Of a DNA stretch of 25,808 nt, positions 1-6,564 are shown piece by piece. A program made the translations under genes and the position numbers. Each line of letters opens with the position of its first letter. The stretch's first letter is position 1. A model generated the notes under the pieces. That model searched no databases and was not told the origin of the DNA. It saw only the letters and a list, made by a program, of their open reading frames with translations. The stretch comes from Actinomycetes bacterium (GTDB lineage: Bacteria > Actinomycetota > Actinomycetes > Propionibacteriales > Propionibacteriaceae), in assembly GCA_023393755.1 (NCBI GenBank), contig JAEXCA010000242.1, positions 1 through 25,808 of the forward strand, in the 5' to 3' direction.

Positions 1-630
1 CGCGACCTGACCCTCCTCGGCGGGGCCGAGGAGGACGACCAGGCGCTGCGGATCGAGGTGGCCGCCGGGGGGGGGGCCGCCGCCGAGCGCACCCTGGTGT
101 ACGTCTACGAGCGTTCCCTCGACCACACCGGCCACAGCCACGGGGTGGGATCCCGGGTGTGGCTGGGCGCGCTGGCCCGGTGCGACGCCCTGGTGCGGGA
201 GCTGAGCCGCGCGCTGCCGTCCGACACCTGCCTGCTGGTCACCGGCGACCACGGCATGATCAACGTGCCGACCGCCGCGCGGCTGGTCGTCGAGGATCAC
301 CCCCACCTGCTGGAGGGGGTGACGGCCTTCGCCGGCGAGGGCCGGCTGCGGCAGCTGTACACCCGGCCCGGGCGGGCCCAGCCGGTGCTGCGGAGCTGGC
401 AGGAGCAGCTCGGCGACCGGGCGTGGGTGGTCTCCCGGCAGCAGGCCTTCGAGGCCGGCTGGTTCGGGCCGTCGAATCCGCGGGTGGCCGAGCGGTTCGG
501 CGACGTCCTGGTCGCGATGCGCGACGACGGCGCGGTGATGAGCCGGACGCTGTCCAAGGAGTTCTCGCTGGTCGGCATGCACGGTTCGCTGACCGCCGCC
601 GAACTGACCGTCCCGCTGCTGGTGGGCTGA
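1..630 (+). CDS. Type I phosphodiesterase/nucleotide pyrophosphatase family protein (5' end missing)
   Basis: This is the C-terminal 209 residues of an alkaline-phosphatase-superfamily hydrolase. The frame is open from base 1, so the start lies upstream of the window. Three metal-site signatures are visible: LDHTGHSHG near residues 40-48, TGDHGM near 81-86, and a C-terminal MHGSLTAAEL near 194-203. These supply Asp/His ligands for two divalent metals in nucleotide pyrophosphatases and alkaline phosphatases. The family hydrolyses phosphodiester or phosphomonoester bonds; the substrate here cannot be told. A run of ten G at 67-76 encodes three consecutive Gly codons just before the first metal motif. 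Thymidine kinase begins 3 bp after the stop, so the two are probably co-transcribed. Family assignment is firm, exact function is not. Confidence 0.85.
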   Translation, partial: RDLTLLGGAEEDDQALRIEVAAGGGAAAERTLVYVYERSLDHTGHSHGVGSRVWLGALARCDALVRELSRALPSDTCLLVTGDHGMINVPTAARLVVEDHPHLLEGVTAFAGEGRLRQLYTRPGRAQPVLRSWQEQLGDRAWVVSRQQAFEAGWFGPSNPRVAERFGDVLVAMRDDGAVMSRTLSKEFSLVGMHGSLTAAELTVPLLVG

Positions 631-633
631 GCC

Positions 634-1278
634 ATGGCCGAACTCATCTTCTTCACCGGCCCGATGGACTCGGGCAAGTCGACGCTGGCGCTGCAGGTCG
701 CCTACACCGAGCGCCGGGCCGGCCGCAACGGACGGCTGTTCACCCGCGGCGACCGCTCCGGCCCGGCCACGATCACCTCCCGGATCGGCCTGACGGCCGA
801 GGCGGTCGAGGTGACCGGGGAGCTGGACTTCTGGGAGTACCTGGTGGCCGAACTGAGCCACGGCCGGCGGATCGACTTCCTGGTCTGCGACGAGACCCAG
901 TTCTACACCGCCGGCCAGATCGACCAGCTGGCCCGGATCGCCGACGATCTGGACATCGAGGTGTTCTGCTTCGGCATCCTGGCCGACTTCCGCACCGAGC
1001 TGTTCCCGGCCTCGCGGCGCCTGGTCGAACTGTGCGACCGGATGGAGATGGCGCAGGTGCGTCCCCGCTGCTGGTGTGGCCGGGTCGCCACCCACAACGC
1101 CCGGATCGTCGACGGCGAGATGGTGGTCGAGGGCGAGCAGGTGGCGGTGGGGGACACCGGTGCCACGCAGGCCAGGATCTCCTACCAGGTGCTCTGCCGC
1201 CGGCATCACCGGCAGCGGCTGACCGCCGAGCGGGCCGCCGCCGATCCCCATCCGGAGCCGCTGCCCTTCCAGGAGTGA
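634..1278 (+). CDS. tdk: Thymidine kinase (type II)
   Basis: This enzyme phosphorylates thymidine to dTMP in the cytosolic salvage pathway. The 214-residue protein has the usual length for the TK1-like family. Walker A is GPMDSGKST at residues 9-17. Walker B is the DETQF box at 86-90, with Glu87 as the likely catalytic base. The lasso and zinc region holds Cys146 and Cys148 (CWC) and a C-terminal LCRRHH cluster. The zinc ligands therefore look like Cys-x-Cys plus Cys/His rather than the usual two Cys-x2-Cys pairs. The ATG lies 3 bp after the phosphatase stop, so translation is probably coupled. With dut downstream, the window holds two enzymes feeding the dTTP supply. Confidence 0.95.
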   Translation: MAELIFFTGPMDSGKSTLALQVAYTERRAGRNGRLFTRGDRSGPATITSRIGLTAEAVEVTGELDFWEYLVAELSHGRRIDFLVCDETQFYTAGQIDQLARIADDLDIEVFCFGILADFRTELFPASRRLVELCDRMEMAQVRPRCWCGRVATHNARIVDGEMVVEGEQVAVGDTGATQARISYQVLCRRHHRQRLTAERAAADPHPEPLPFQE

Positions 1279-1279
1279 C

Positions 1280-1296
1280 ACCGGGAGGGCCCCGGT
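1280..1296 (+). terminator. Possible weak hairpin terminator after tdk
   Basis: ACCGGG (1280-1285) and CCCGGT (1291-1296) form a 6-bp stem with a 5-nt loop, followed by the pyrimidine stretch CTTCTCT. It starts directly after the tdk stop and just before the -10 element of the next gene. The lack of a true U-tract makes it a weak intrinsic terminator at best. Confidence 0.35.
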
Positions 1297-1302
1297 CTTC
1301 TC

Positions 1303-1318
1303 TACGATGGGGGTCATG
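1303..1318 (+). promoter_or_regulatory. -10 element of a leaderless promoter for the membrane protein gene
   Basis: TACGAT (1303-1308) is followed by 7 nt and then ATG at 1316. This is the TANNNT-to-start geometry expected when transcription begins at the first base of the start codon. It favours ATG 1316 over the in-frame ATG at 1307, which lies inside the -10 element. No Shine-Dalgarno sequence precedes either ATG. Confidence 0.6.
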
Positions 1319-2554
1319 ACCCACCCCTCGTACCGCTCCGCCCCCGGCGTCGGCGACGTGATCTCGCAGACCTTCGTCCTGCTCCGCCGGCGTCCCGGAC
1401 TGTTCTTCGGCCTCGGCGCGGTCGCCGGCGCGGCCTCGTTGCTGGCCGGACTGGCGATGGTCGCGACCCTGTGGTGGGGCTGGACCCCGTTCGTGATGGC
1501 GGTCGCCCGGATGGCCTGGGACCGGATCGGCCAGCTGGCCATCGGCTGGCTGGCGATCGTGGCGGTGGTCTCGCTGCTGGTCGGGGTGATCACCGTTTTG
1601 GTCGGCGGCCTGCTCATCCGGCTGACCCGCGACACCCTGGAGGGTCGCCGTCCGACGCCGGCGGAGTTGCTCCGGCCGCTGGGCGGCTTCGCCGCCCGGA
1701 TGCTGCCGCTGCTCGCCGTCGGCGCGGTGCTCTACGTGGCGCTCATGGCGCTGTTCGTGCTCCCGCTGGCGCCGGGACTGAGCACGCTGGCGGAGCCCTA
1801 CCCCGACAGCGAGGCGATCGGGCTGGGCATCGGGATCGCGGTGCTGATGCTCCTGGTGGCCACCCCGGTGGCGATCTTCCTCGGCGTCCGGCTGCTCTAC
1901 CTGGTGCAGGTGGTCGCGGTGGAGGAGATCGGCGGGATCGCGGCGCTGCGCAGATCCTGGCGGCTCACCGCCGGCGCGTTCTGGCGGACCTTCGGCACCC
2001 TGTTGGTCGCCTATCTGATGGTGTACGCGGCGACCATGGTGGTCAGCCTGGTCAGCCAGGTGTTCACCGTCGGGGCGATGGCCGGGCTGGAGAACAGCAG
2101 TCCGCTGAGCCCGGAGTTCCTGGCCGCGTTCCTTGGCGCGATGGTGGTGCCGCTGGTCACGCAGGCCCTGCTGCAGGTGGCGATCTTCCCCTTCCTGCAG
2201 GTGGTGATCACCGTGATGTACCTGAACCGCACCCGGGAACTGGCGACCCCGGCCCCCGCTCCGGGCCAGCCGCCGGCACCCTACGGTCACCCGGCGACGC
2301 CCTACCCGCCGAATCCGGCCGGCTACCCGCCGCCCCAGGGGTACGGTCCGGTCCCGGGCCACGGCTGGCCGCAACCCGGTTACGCTCCGCCGCAGGCCCA
2401 GCCCGGCTACGGCCCACCGGCACAGCCCGGCTACCCGCCGCAGGGCTACGGCCAGCCGCCGGGTGGCTACGCTCCGCCGCCCCCGCCGCCGTGGCAGCCG
2501 CCCGGGAACGGGCAGTGGCCGCCGTCCAGCACCCCGCCGGGCGGGGCGCAGTAG
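1316..2554 (+). CDS. Multi-pass membrane protein with Pro/Gly/Tyr-rich C-terminal tail
   Basis: This 412-residue protein has about six hydrophobic segments (roughly residues 28-50, 75-98, 128-150, 165-190, 222-245 and 263-300). An amphipathic region rich in Arg and Trp (RRSWRLTAGAFWRTF) lies before the fifth. The architecture resembles the 'glycerophosphoryl diester phosphodiesterase membrane domain' family of actinobacteria, which has no proven enzymatic role. The last 100 residues are a low-complexity tail of repeated PGYxPP/PPQGYG-type units, probably cytoplasmic. Such tails are common in actinobacterial membrane proteins and can mediate multivalent interactions. ATG 1316 is chosen over 1307 because of the promoter geometry. 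Function is unknown. Confidence 0.8.
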   Translation: MTHPSYRSAPGVGDVISQTFVLLRRRPGLFFGLGAVAGAASLLAGLAMVATLWWGWTPFVMAVARMAWDRIGQLAIGWLAIVAVVSLLVGVITVLVGGLLIRLTRDTLEGRRPTPAELLRPLGGFAARMLPLLAVGAVLYVALMALFVLPLAPGLSTLAEPYPDSEAIGLGIGIAVLMLLVATPVAIFLGVRLLYLVQVVAVEEIGGIAALRRSWRLTAGAFWRTFGTLLVAYLMVYAATMVVSLVSQVFTVGAMAGLENSSPLSPEFLAAFLGAMVVPLVTQALLQVAIFPFLQVVITVMYLNRTRELATPAPAPGQPPAPYGHPATPYPPNPAGYPPPQGYGPVPGHGWPQPGYAPPQAQPGYGPPAQPGYPPQGYGQPPGGYAPPPPPPWQPPGNGQWPPSSTPPGGAQ

Positions 2555-2567
2555 TCGGGAGTCCGGT

Positions 2568-3614
2568 TCAGGAGGGCTTGCGCGGCGAGGGCGAACCGAA
2601 GACGATCTCGTCCCAGGACGGCACGTGCGCCCGCTTGCGGCGTGTCCTGGCCGGCTTGGCCGGGATCTCGGAGGTCTCCTCGAACAGCGAGTGCTGCTCG
2701 GGTTCCTCGCCGGTTTCGTCCGGCTCCGGCTCCTCGGAGGCCGGCTCGGGTTGCTCGGCGACGGGGGGCTGCTGCTCGGCGGACGCCGGCTCGGTCGCCG
2801 GCCGCCGGCGGCCCGCCCGGGCCCTCGGCTCGCGATCGGGTGCCGGCTCCGGCTCGGCTTCAGGTTCGGCGGCCTCGTCCATCACCACCGGGGCCGCCGG
2901 CTGGTCGGCGTCCGGACGGACCAGGCCGGAGTAGATCTGGACGGAGTCCTCGTCGAAGCCGGCCAGCATGTCGTAGAGCACGTCGATGCCGCCGGTGGTG
3001 TCGGTGATGATGTCGTACACGCCGTCCACCTCGGCCAGCTCGCCCTCGGCGTAGGCGTCCTCCTCGTCCAGCTCCAGCGGGGCGGTGTCCTCGAACGGGG
3101 CACCGGGCTGTACCACCCGCACCAGGGCCAGCTCGTCGTTCAGCCCGACCGTCGGCTCGGCCTCCTGGCTGGCGGCGGGTTCGGCGGTCGGCGGATGGAG
3201 GCCGAGCAGCCAGGCCGCGTCGTCGTTGTCGGCCACCGAGAACCGGCCGGCCTGGTCGTAGACGAACCGGGCGTCGTGCCGCGATCCGCCGGCCTCCCAG
3301 GTGACCTGGATCGTCCAGCGGCTGCCCTCGATCCGCCAGGCGTCCCAGCGCAGCGCATCGGAGTCGACGCCCCGCGGCGCCAGGCGGTCGGCGACCACCT
3401 CCGCCAGGTTGCGGTGGGCGATGGTCTCGCCGCCGCGGCGGACGAGTTGGCCGCGCGCCTGGCCGGCGACGAAGTCACGCTCGGCGATCACCGGGACGGC
3501 GAAGGCCTCGATCCGGTCCGGATCCATGCCGGTGGCGTGCACGATGTCGGCGACGGAGGAGCCGGATCGGATCCGGGCCTGGATCTCCCTCGGCGACAGG
3601 GCACTGTCTGGCAT
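2568..3614 (-). CDS. sepH: SepH-like cell division regulator (DUF3071 family), short N terminus
   Basis: SepH binds FtsZ and promotes its assembly at the division septum in Streptomyces and Mycobacterium. The 348-residue product starts directly at the helix-turn-helix part of the family (SPREIQARIRSGSSVADIV, residues 7-25). The conserved DALRWDAW and GSRWTIQVTW segments follow. Then comes a long acidic, Pro/Glu-rich linker with basic patches, and finally the conserved C-terminal HVPSWDEIVFG motif. ATG 3614 is preceded by GGGAG at good spacing. The 55 in-frame residues upstream look non-coding. The usual beta-rich N-terminal portion of about 50 residues (beginning like MRELRLV in relatives) is absent, which is unusual. 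The gene is convergent with the upstream membrane protein, 13 bp apart. Confidence 0.85.
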   Translation of the reverse strand: MPDSALSPREIQARIRSGSSVADIVHATGMDPDRIEAFAVPVIAERDFVAGQARGQLVRRGGETIAHRNLAEVVADRLAPRGVDSDALRWDAWRIEGSRWTIQVTWEAGGSRHDARFVYDQAGRFSVADNDDAAWLLGLHPPTAEPAASQEAEPTVGLNDELALVRVVQPGAPFEDTAPLELDEEDAYAEGELAEVDGVYDIITDTTGGIDVLYDMLAGFDEDSVQIYSGLVRPDADQPAAPVVMDEAAEPEAEPEPAPDREPRARAGRRRPATEPASAEQQPPVAEQPEPASEEPEPDETGEEPEQHSLFEETSEIPAKPARTRRKRAHVPSWDEIVFGSPSPRKPS

Positions 3615-3652
3615 CTGACGACTCCCGCTCCGCGACGTTGTTTCTGGTGGGT

Positions 3653-3658
3653 AACCTA
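3653..3658 (-). promoter_or_regulatory. -10 element of the sepH promoter
   Basis: On the minus strand TAGGTT (3658 to 3653) lies 38 nt before the sepH ATG. This gives a leader of about 30 nt that carries the GGGAG ribosome binding site. No convincing -35 box is visible. Confidence 0.45.
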
Positions 3659-3736
3659 CCAAGTCGATCGTGAATCGGCCTCCAACCGGGCCGGGTCGAC
3701 GATCGCCGACCCGGCATCGTCCGCGCGGCGTGGGCA

Positions 3737-3764
3737 ATGACCCACGGGATGTGATATGTATGCT
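3737..3764 (+). promoter_or_regulatory. Possible promoter of the DUF4193 gene
   Basis: The 217-bp gap between sepH and DUF4193 (3615-3831) contains ATGACC (3737-3742), 16 bp, then TATGCT (3759-3764), in an AT-rich patch overlapping TATGTA at 3755. Transcription from here would give a leader of about 60 nt. The rest of this gap shows no recognisable element apart from the sepH -10. Confidence 0.35.
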
Positions 3765-3831
3765 GCGCACGCGGCTAAGCACGTGCCGGGCCCCACCCTC
3801 CCCGGGGGCCGGCGGAACGGATGGACATCGG

Positions 3832-4128
3832 ATGGCAACGGACTACGACGCTCCTCGCAAGACCGACGAAGACAGCGAAGACAGCATCGAGGAGCTGAAG
3901 ACTCGGCGCAACGACAAGAACTCGGGCAAGGTCGACGAGGACGAGGTCGAGGCGGCCGAGACGTTCGAGTTGCCGGGTGCCGATCTGTCGCACGAGGAGC
4001 TCACCGTCCGGGTGCTTCCCCGGCAGGCCGACGAGTTCACCTGCGCGTCCTGCTTCCTGGTCAAGCACCGCAGCCAGATCGCCCAGGTCAAGGGCGATCG
4101 GTACTACTGCGTCGACTGCGCGGGCTGA
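3832..4128 (+). CDS. DUF4193 family protein with C-terminal zinc-knuckle-like cysteines
   Basis: This 98-residue acidic protein is related to mycobacterial Rv2699c, a family conserved across actinobacteria and without assigned biochemical function. The N-terminal 60 residues are rich in Asp, Glu and Lys (DSEDSIEELKTRRNDKN). The C terminus holds CASC and CVDC pairs about 20 residues apart, a treble-clef-like arrangement likely to bind one zinc. The ATG at 3832 opens MATDYDAPRKTDED, which is typical of the family. Its stop lies in a perfect palindrome shared with the stop of the convergent DUF4235 gene. Family assignment is confident; role unknown. Confidence 0.88.
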   Translation: MATDYDAPRKTDEDSEDSIEELKTRRNDKNSGKVDEDEVEAAETFELPGADLSHEELTVRVLPRQADEFTCASCFLVKHRSQIAQVKGDRYYCVDCAG

Positions 4129-4139
4129 GCCGGCTCAGC
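4124..4139. terminator. 16-bp perfect palindrome spanning two convergent stop codons
   Basis: GCTGAGCC (4124-4131) is followed immediately by its exact reverse complement GGCTCAGC (4132-4139). It contains the TGA of DUF4193 and the TGA of the opposing DUF4235 gene. In RNA it would fold as a 6-bp stem with a CCGG loop in either direction. There is no U-tract, so its role as a bidirectional terminator is inference. Confidence 0.4.
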
Positions 4140-4416
4140 GGCGGGCCCGGGTCGGCGCGGGCGTTCCCAGGGCGCGCTCCCAGGAGCTCGCGGCGAAGCG
4201 GTTGACCGCGATGCTGGCGATCGCGACCCCGGCCGCGCTGGCGGCCGCCCAGACCACCGCCTGCCCGGCCTTGGCGTCCGGATCGTCGGCCGCCGGGGGT
4301 TCGTCGCCGGTGGTCGCCCGCCAGAGACCGGTGAGCGCCTTGTTCACCAGCAGCGCGGCGACCGCGCCGATGGCCCCGGCGTAGAGATTCCACAGCAGCT
4401 TGCGCGAGGTGTCCAC
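4135..4416 (-). CDS. DUF4235 family small membrane protein
   Basis: This 93-residue protein has two predicted transmembrane helices (about residues 8-28 and 50-70) separated by a charged loop (TGDEPPAADDPDAK). The N-terminal SRKLLWNLYAGAIGA segment is characteristic of DUF4235, a small actinobacterial family of unknown function. The start is GTG 4416, preceded by GGAAGGA at suitable spacing on the minus strand. A -10 element (TACCAT) lies about 30 nt upstream. It is convergent with DUF4193, with 6 bp between stops, and divergent from DUF3093. Confidence 0.82.
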   Translation of the reverse strand: MDTSRKLLWNLYAGAIGAVAALLVNKALTGLWRATTGDEPPAADDPDAKAGQAVVWAAASAAGVAIASIAVNRFAASSWERALGTPAPTRARR

Positions 4417-4442
4417 GCTGCGTCCTTCCGTTGGCTGGCTCC

Positions 4443-4448
4443 ATGGTA
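4443..4448 (-). promoter_or_regulatory. -10 element of the DUF4235 promoter
   Basis: TACCAT on the minus strand (4448 to 4443) lies 26 nt before the GTG start, giving a leader of roughly 20 nt that includes the GGAAGGA ribosome binding site. It is 41 bp from the oppositely oriented -10 of DUF3093. Confidence 0.45.
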
Positions 4449-4489
4449 GGACCCGGCCGCCACGGACGGCAGGCCCGGCCGGACTCCGC

Positions 4490-4504
4490 TAGGTTGGCAG
4501 GGTG
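4490..4504 (+). promoter_or_regulatory. -10 element of a leaderless promoter for DUF3093-dut-DUF3710-OB operon
   Basis: TAGGTT (4490-4495), 6 nt, then GTG at 4502. No Shine-Dalgarno sequence precedes the GTG, so the transcript probably starts at or next to the start codon. This would be the promoter for the run of genes ending at 6561. Confidence 0.6.
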
Positions 4505-4957
4505 CGCTATCAGGAACGGCTCCGGGCACCGGTCAGCTGGTGGGTGATCGGGATGTTCTTCGCGGTCAGCTTCGCCACCGCGGTCGGCTTCGCGGTCGGG
4601 CCGGCGGTGAGCCTGCTGGGCGGTGGCCTGGCCGCCGCGCTGGTCGCGGGCGGGCTGCTGTGGTACGGCGGCCTGCCGATCGTGGTGGACGAGGCCGGGC
4701 TGCAGGTCGGGCGCCACCGGCTCGAGCCCGGCTACCTCGGCGAGGCGCTGGCGCACGACGCCGCGCGCACCAGTGCCCGGGCGGGCCGCGACGCCGATCG
4801 CCGGGCCCTGCTGGTGCTGCGCGGCTACGTCCCGACCAGCGTCGAGGTGGCCGTCGACGACCCGGCCGACCCGCACCCGTACTGGCTGGTCTCCACCCGC
4901 CGCCCGGACGAACTGGCTGCGGCACTGGTCGAACTGAAGGATAGGATGCCGCGGTGA
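4502..4957 (+). CDS. DUF3093 family membrane protein
   Basis: This 151-residue protein has two closely spaced N-terminal transmembrane helices (about residues 13-35 and 38-58) followed by a soluble domain (LPIVVDEAGLQVGRHRLE). The C terminus matches the DUF3093 pattern (RGYVPTSVEVAVDDPADPHPYWLVSTRRPDELAAAL in relatives and here). The family corresponds to mycobacterial Rv2698, which is next to dut, as here. GTG 4502 follows a TANNNT element at leaderless spacing. The stop overlaps the dut start as GTGA, indicating translational coupling. Function is unknown. Confidence 0.87.
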   Translation: MRYQERLRAPVSWWVIGMFFAVSFATAVGFAVGPAVSLLGGGLAAALVAGGLLWYGGLPIVVDEAGLQVGRHRLEPGYLGEALAHDAARTSARAGRDADRRALLVLRGYVPTSVEVAVDDPADPHPYWLVSTRRPDELAAALVELKDRMPR

Positions 4958-5454
4958 GCCAGGCCAGTGAGCAGCTTGTCGTGGCACTGCAGCGGCTGGA
5001 TCCGGCGGTGCCGCTACCGCGGTACGCCCACGACTCCGACGCCGGTGCCGACCTCGCGATCGCCGAGGACTGCGTGCTCGCCCCGGGGGAACGCCGGCTG
5101 GTCCGCACCGGGATCGCGGCCGCCATCCCGGAAGGCTGGGTGGGCCTGGTCCACCCGCGCTCCGGCCTGGCAGCCCGGCACGGCCTCACCATCGTGAACG
5201 CACCGGGTACCGTCGATGCCGGCTATCGCGGGGAGATCCTGGTCTGCCTGCTGAACACCGACCGGACCACCCCGGTGCAGCTCAGCAGGGGCGACCTGAT
5301 CGCCCAGCTGGTCCTCCAGCGGGTCGGCCGGGCCGACTTCGTGGTGGTCGACGAGTTGCCGCCGAGCTCACGGGGAACCGGGGGCCACGGCTCGACCGGC
5401 GGGATCCGCCACTGGCAAGCAGAACAGCAGGACACTCAGGAGACACCACAGTGA
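4954..5454 (+). CDS. dut: dUTP diphosphatase (dUTPase)
   Basis: This enzyme hydrolyses dUTP to dUMP and pyrophosphate, keeping uracil out of DNA and supplying dUMP for thymidylate synthesis. It works as a homotrimer. All five motifs are present: motif I SDAGADL (28-34), motif II PRSGLA (68-73), motif III GTVDAGYRGE (85-94) with catalytic Asp88 and uracil-stacking Tyr91, motif IV RGDLIAQL (112-119), and the glycine-rich motif V RGTGGHGSTG (140-149). The arm is slightly longer than usual (166 residues in all). Motif V has His145 where many homologues have Phe. The GTG start overlaps the DUF3093 stop, with AGGATAGGA upstream. Confidence 0.96.
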   Translation: MSQASEQLVVALQRLDPAVPLPRYAHDSDAGADLAIAEDCVLAPGERRLVRTGIAAAIPEGWVGLVHPRSGLAARHGLTIVNAPGTVDAGYRGEILVCLLNTDRTTPVQLSRGDLIAQLVLQRVGRADFVVVDELPPSSRGTGGHGSTGGIRHWQAEQQDTQETPQ

Positions 5455-6173
5455 TGTTTGGGCGCAAACGGCGCGAGGACGAGCAGGCCGACGAACCGAT
5501 CCTCGATCAGACCGACCCGCAGGACGGGGCCGAGGACGAGGAGTTCGACGACCCGGAGTTCGACCAGGACGACGAGGCCGGCGACGACGGGGACGAGGGG
5601 GCGGTCGGCGACTCCTTCGAGGACCGCACCGACGGCCCGTTCGACATCGACGAGGTGGACCTGGGCGATGACCAGGTGCAGCGGCTCGACCTGGGCACCC
5701 TGATCCTCACCCCCTGGCAGGGGCTGAACCTGCAACTGCAGGTGCACGAGGCCAGCAAGCAGGTACGGGCGATCACCGGGATCTGGCGCAAGTCGGGGAT
5801 CGAGATCGCCCTGTTCGCGGCCCCGGCCAGCGGCGGGCTGGCCGCCGAACAGCAGGAGGAGCTGATCGAGCAGGCAGGGCAGGCCGGCGGCACCGCCGAG
5901 GTCGCGCCGGGCCCGTTCGGGCCGGAGCTCCGCCGGATCCTGCCGCAGACCGGCCCGAACGGCGAGCAGCTGTTCCATGTCTCGCGGGTCTGGTTCGCCG
6001 AGGGGCCGCGGTGGCTGCTCCGGGGGACGCTGATGGGCGAGGCCGCGTTGCCCGACGGCGACGCCAAGGCCAGGCCGTTCGTGGAGTTCTTCCGGAATCT
6101 GGTCGTCCGTCGCGGTACCTCGCCCAGGGTGCCCGGCGAACTGCTTACGATGGAACTGCCCAAACAGGGCTGA
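5451..6173 (+). CDS. DUF3710 domain protein
   Basis: This 240-residue protein has a strongly acidic N-terminal third (residues 5-60, many Asp and Glu). The conserved DUF3710 domain follows (LGTLILTPWQGLNLQLQV, then VWFAEGPRWLLRGTLMGEAAL, then FFRNLVVRRG). It corresponds to Rv2696c, which sits beside dut in mycobacteria. Function is unknown. Two starts are possible: GTG 5451, seven bases after AGGAGA, and the next codon ATG 5454, which overlaps the dut stop. I take 5451 on spacing. The adjacent OB-fold gene follows after 16 bp, so dut, DUF3710 and OB are probably one operon. Confidence 0.87.
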   Translation: MMFGRKRREDEQADEPILDQTDPQDGAEDEEFDDPEFDQDDEAGDDGDEGAVGDSFEDRTDGPFDIDEVDLGDDQVQRLDLGTLILTPWQGLNLQLQVHEASKQVRAITGIWRKSGIEIALFAAPASGGLAAEQQEELIEQAGQAGGTAEVAPGPFGPELRRILPQTGPNGEQLFHVSRVWFAEGPRWLLRGTLMGEAALPDGDAKARPFVEFFRNLVVRRGTSPRVPGELLTMELPKQG

Positions 6174-6189
6174 GGACGAAGGCGGAACG

Positions 6190-6561
6190 GTGGCCAGCAC
6201 GAATCCATTGCTGCGAGCTCTCCGGCGCTGGGGCGCGTCCAACGAGGAACTCGCCGCGCAGGAACGGCAGCGGGTGGTCGCGGAGTCCGGGGCGACCCGG
6301 ATCAGCGACGCCCGGGATCGCGAGCGGGTCACCCTGCGCGGCTTCGTGACCGCCCTGACGATGGAACCGCGGGGCGGGACGCCCTGGCTGGAGGCGACCT
6401 TCAGCGACGGCTCGGAGGCGATCACCCTGATCTGGATGGGCCGCCGGGAGATCCCCGGGGTGGGCGCCGGCCGGGAGATGACCATCGAGGGCCGGGTGAC
6501 CATCACCGAAGGGCAGCGGCGGATGTACAACCCCCGCTACAGCCTGATCGCCGGCTCGTAG
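6190..6561 (+). CDS. OB-fold nucleic acid binding domain protein
   Basis: This 123-residue protein has a helical N terminus (residues 1-40, RALRRWGASNEELAAQERQR). A single OB fold follows from about residue 45: VTLRGFVTAL, WLEATFSDGSEAITLIWMGRR, EMTIEGRVTI. This matches the anticodon-binding/RecG-type OB family seen in Rv2694c. The likely ligand is single-stranded DNA or RNA, but no partner enzyme is fused. The GTG start at 6190 is preceded by GAAGGCGGA. In mycobacteria a DUF3159 membrane protein gene lies next to it. Here the next gene is ceoC, convergent and 3 bp away. Confidence 0.85.
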   Translation: MASTNPLLRALRRWGASNEELAAQERQRVVAESGATRISDARDRERVTLRGFVTALTMEPRGGTPWLEATFSDGSEAITLIWMGRREIPGVGAGREMTIEGRVTITEGQRRMYNPRYSLIAGS

Positions 6562-6564
6562 GCG

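Noticed and set aside
773..2374. 533-residue open frame on the minus strand opposite the membrane protein gene
   Set aside because: It is a low-complexity Arg/Gly/Asp/Pro translation typical of antisense frames in high-GC DNA. The plus-strand frame has clear transmembrane segments and a promoter.
3615..3782. 56-residue N-terminal extension of SepH to ATG 3782
   Set aside because: The extension lacks homology to known SepH N termini and spans the likely promoter. ATG 3614 has a good ribosome binding site.
6146..6151. TACGAT as a promoter for the OB-fold gene
   Set aside because: It lies inside the DUF3710 coding region 38 nt upstream of the start, and the gene has a ribosome binding site and operon spacing. 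Chance occurrence is likely.
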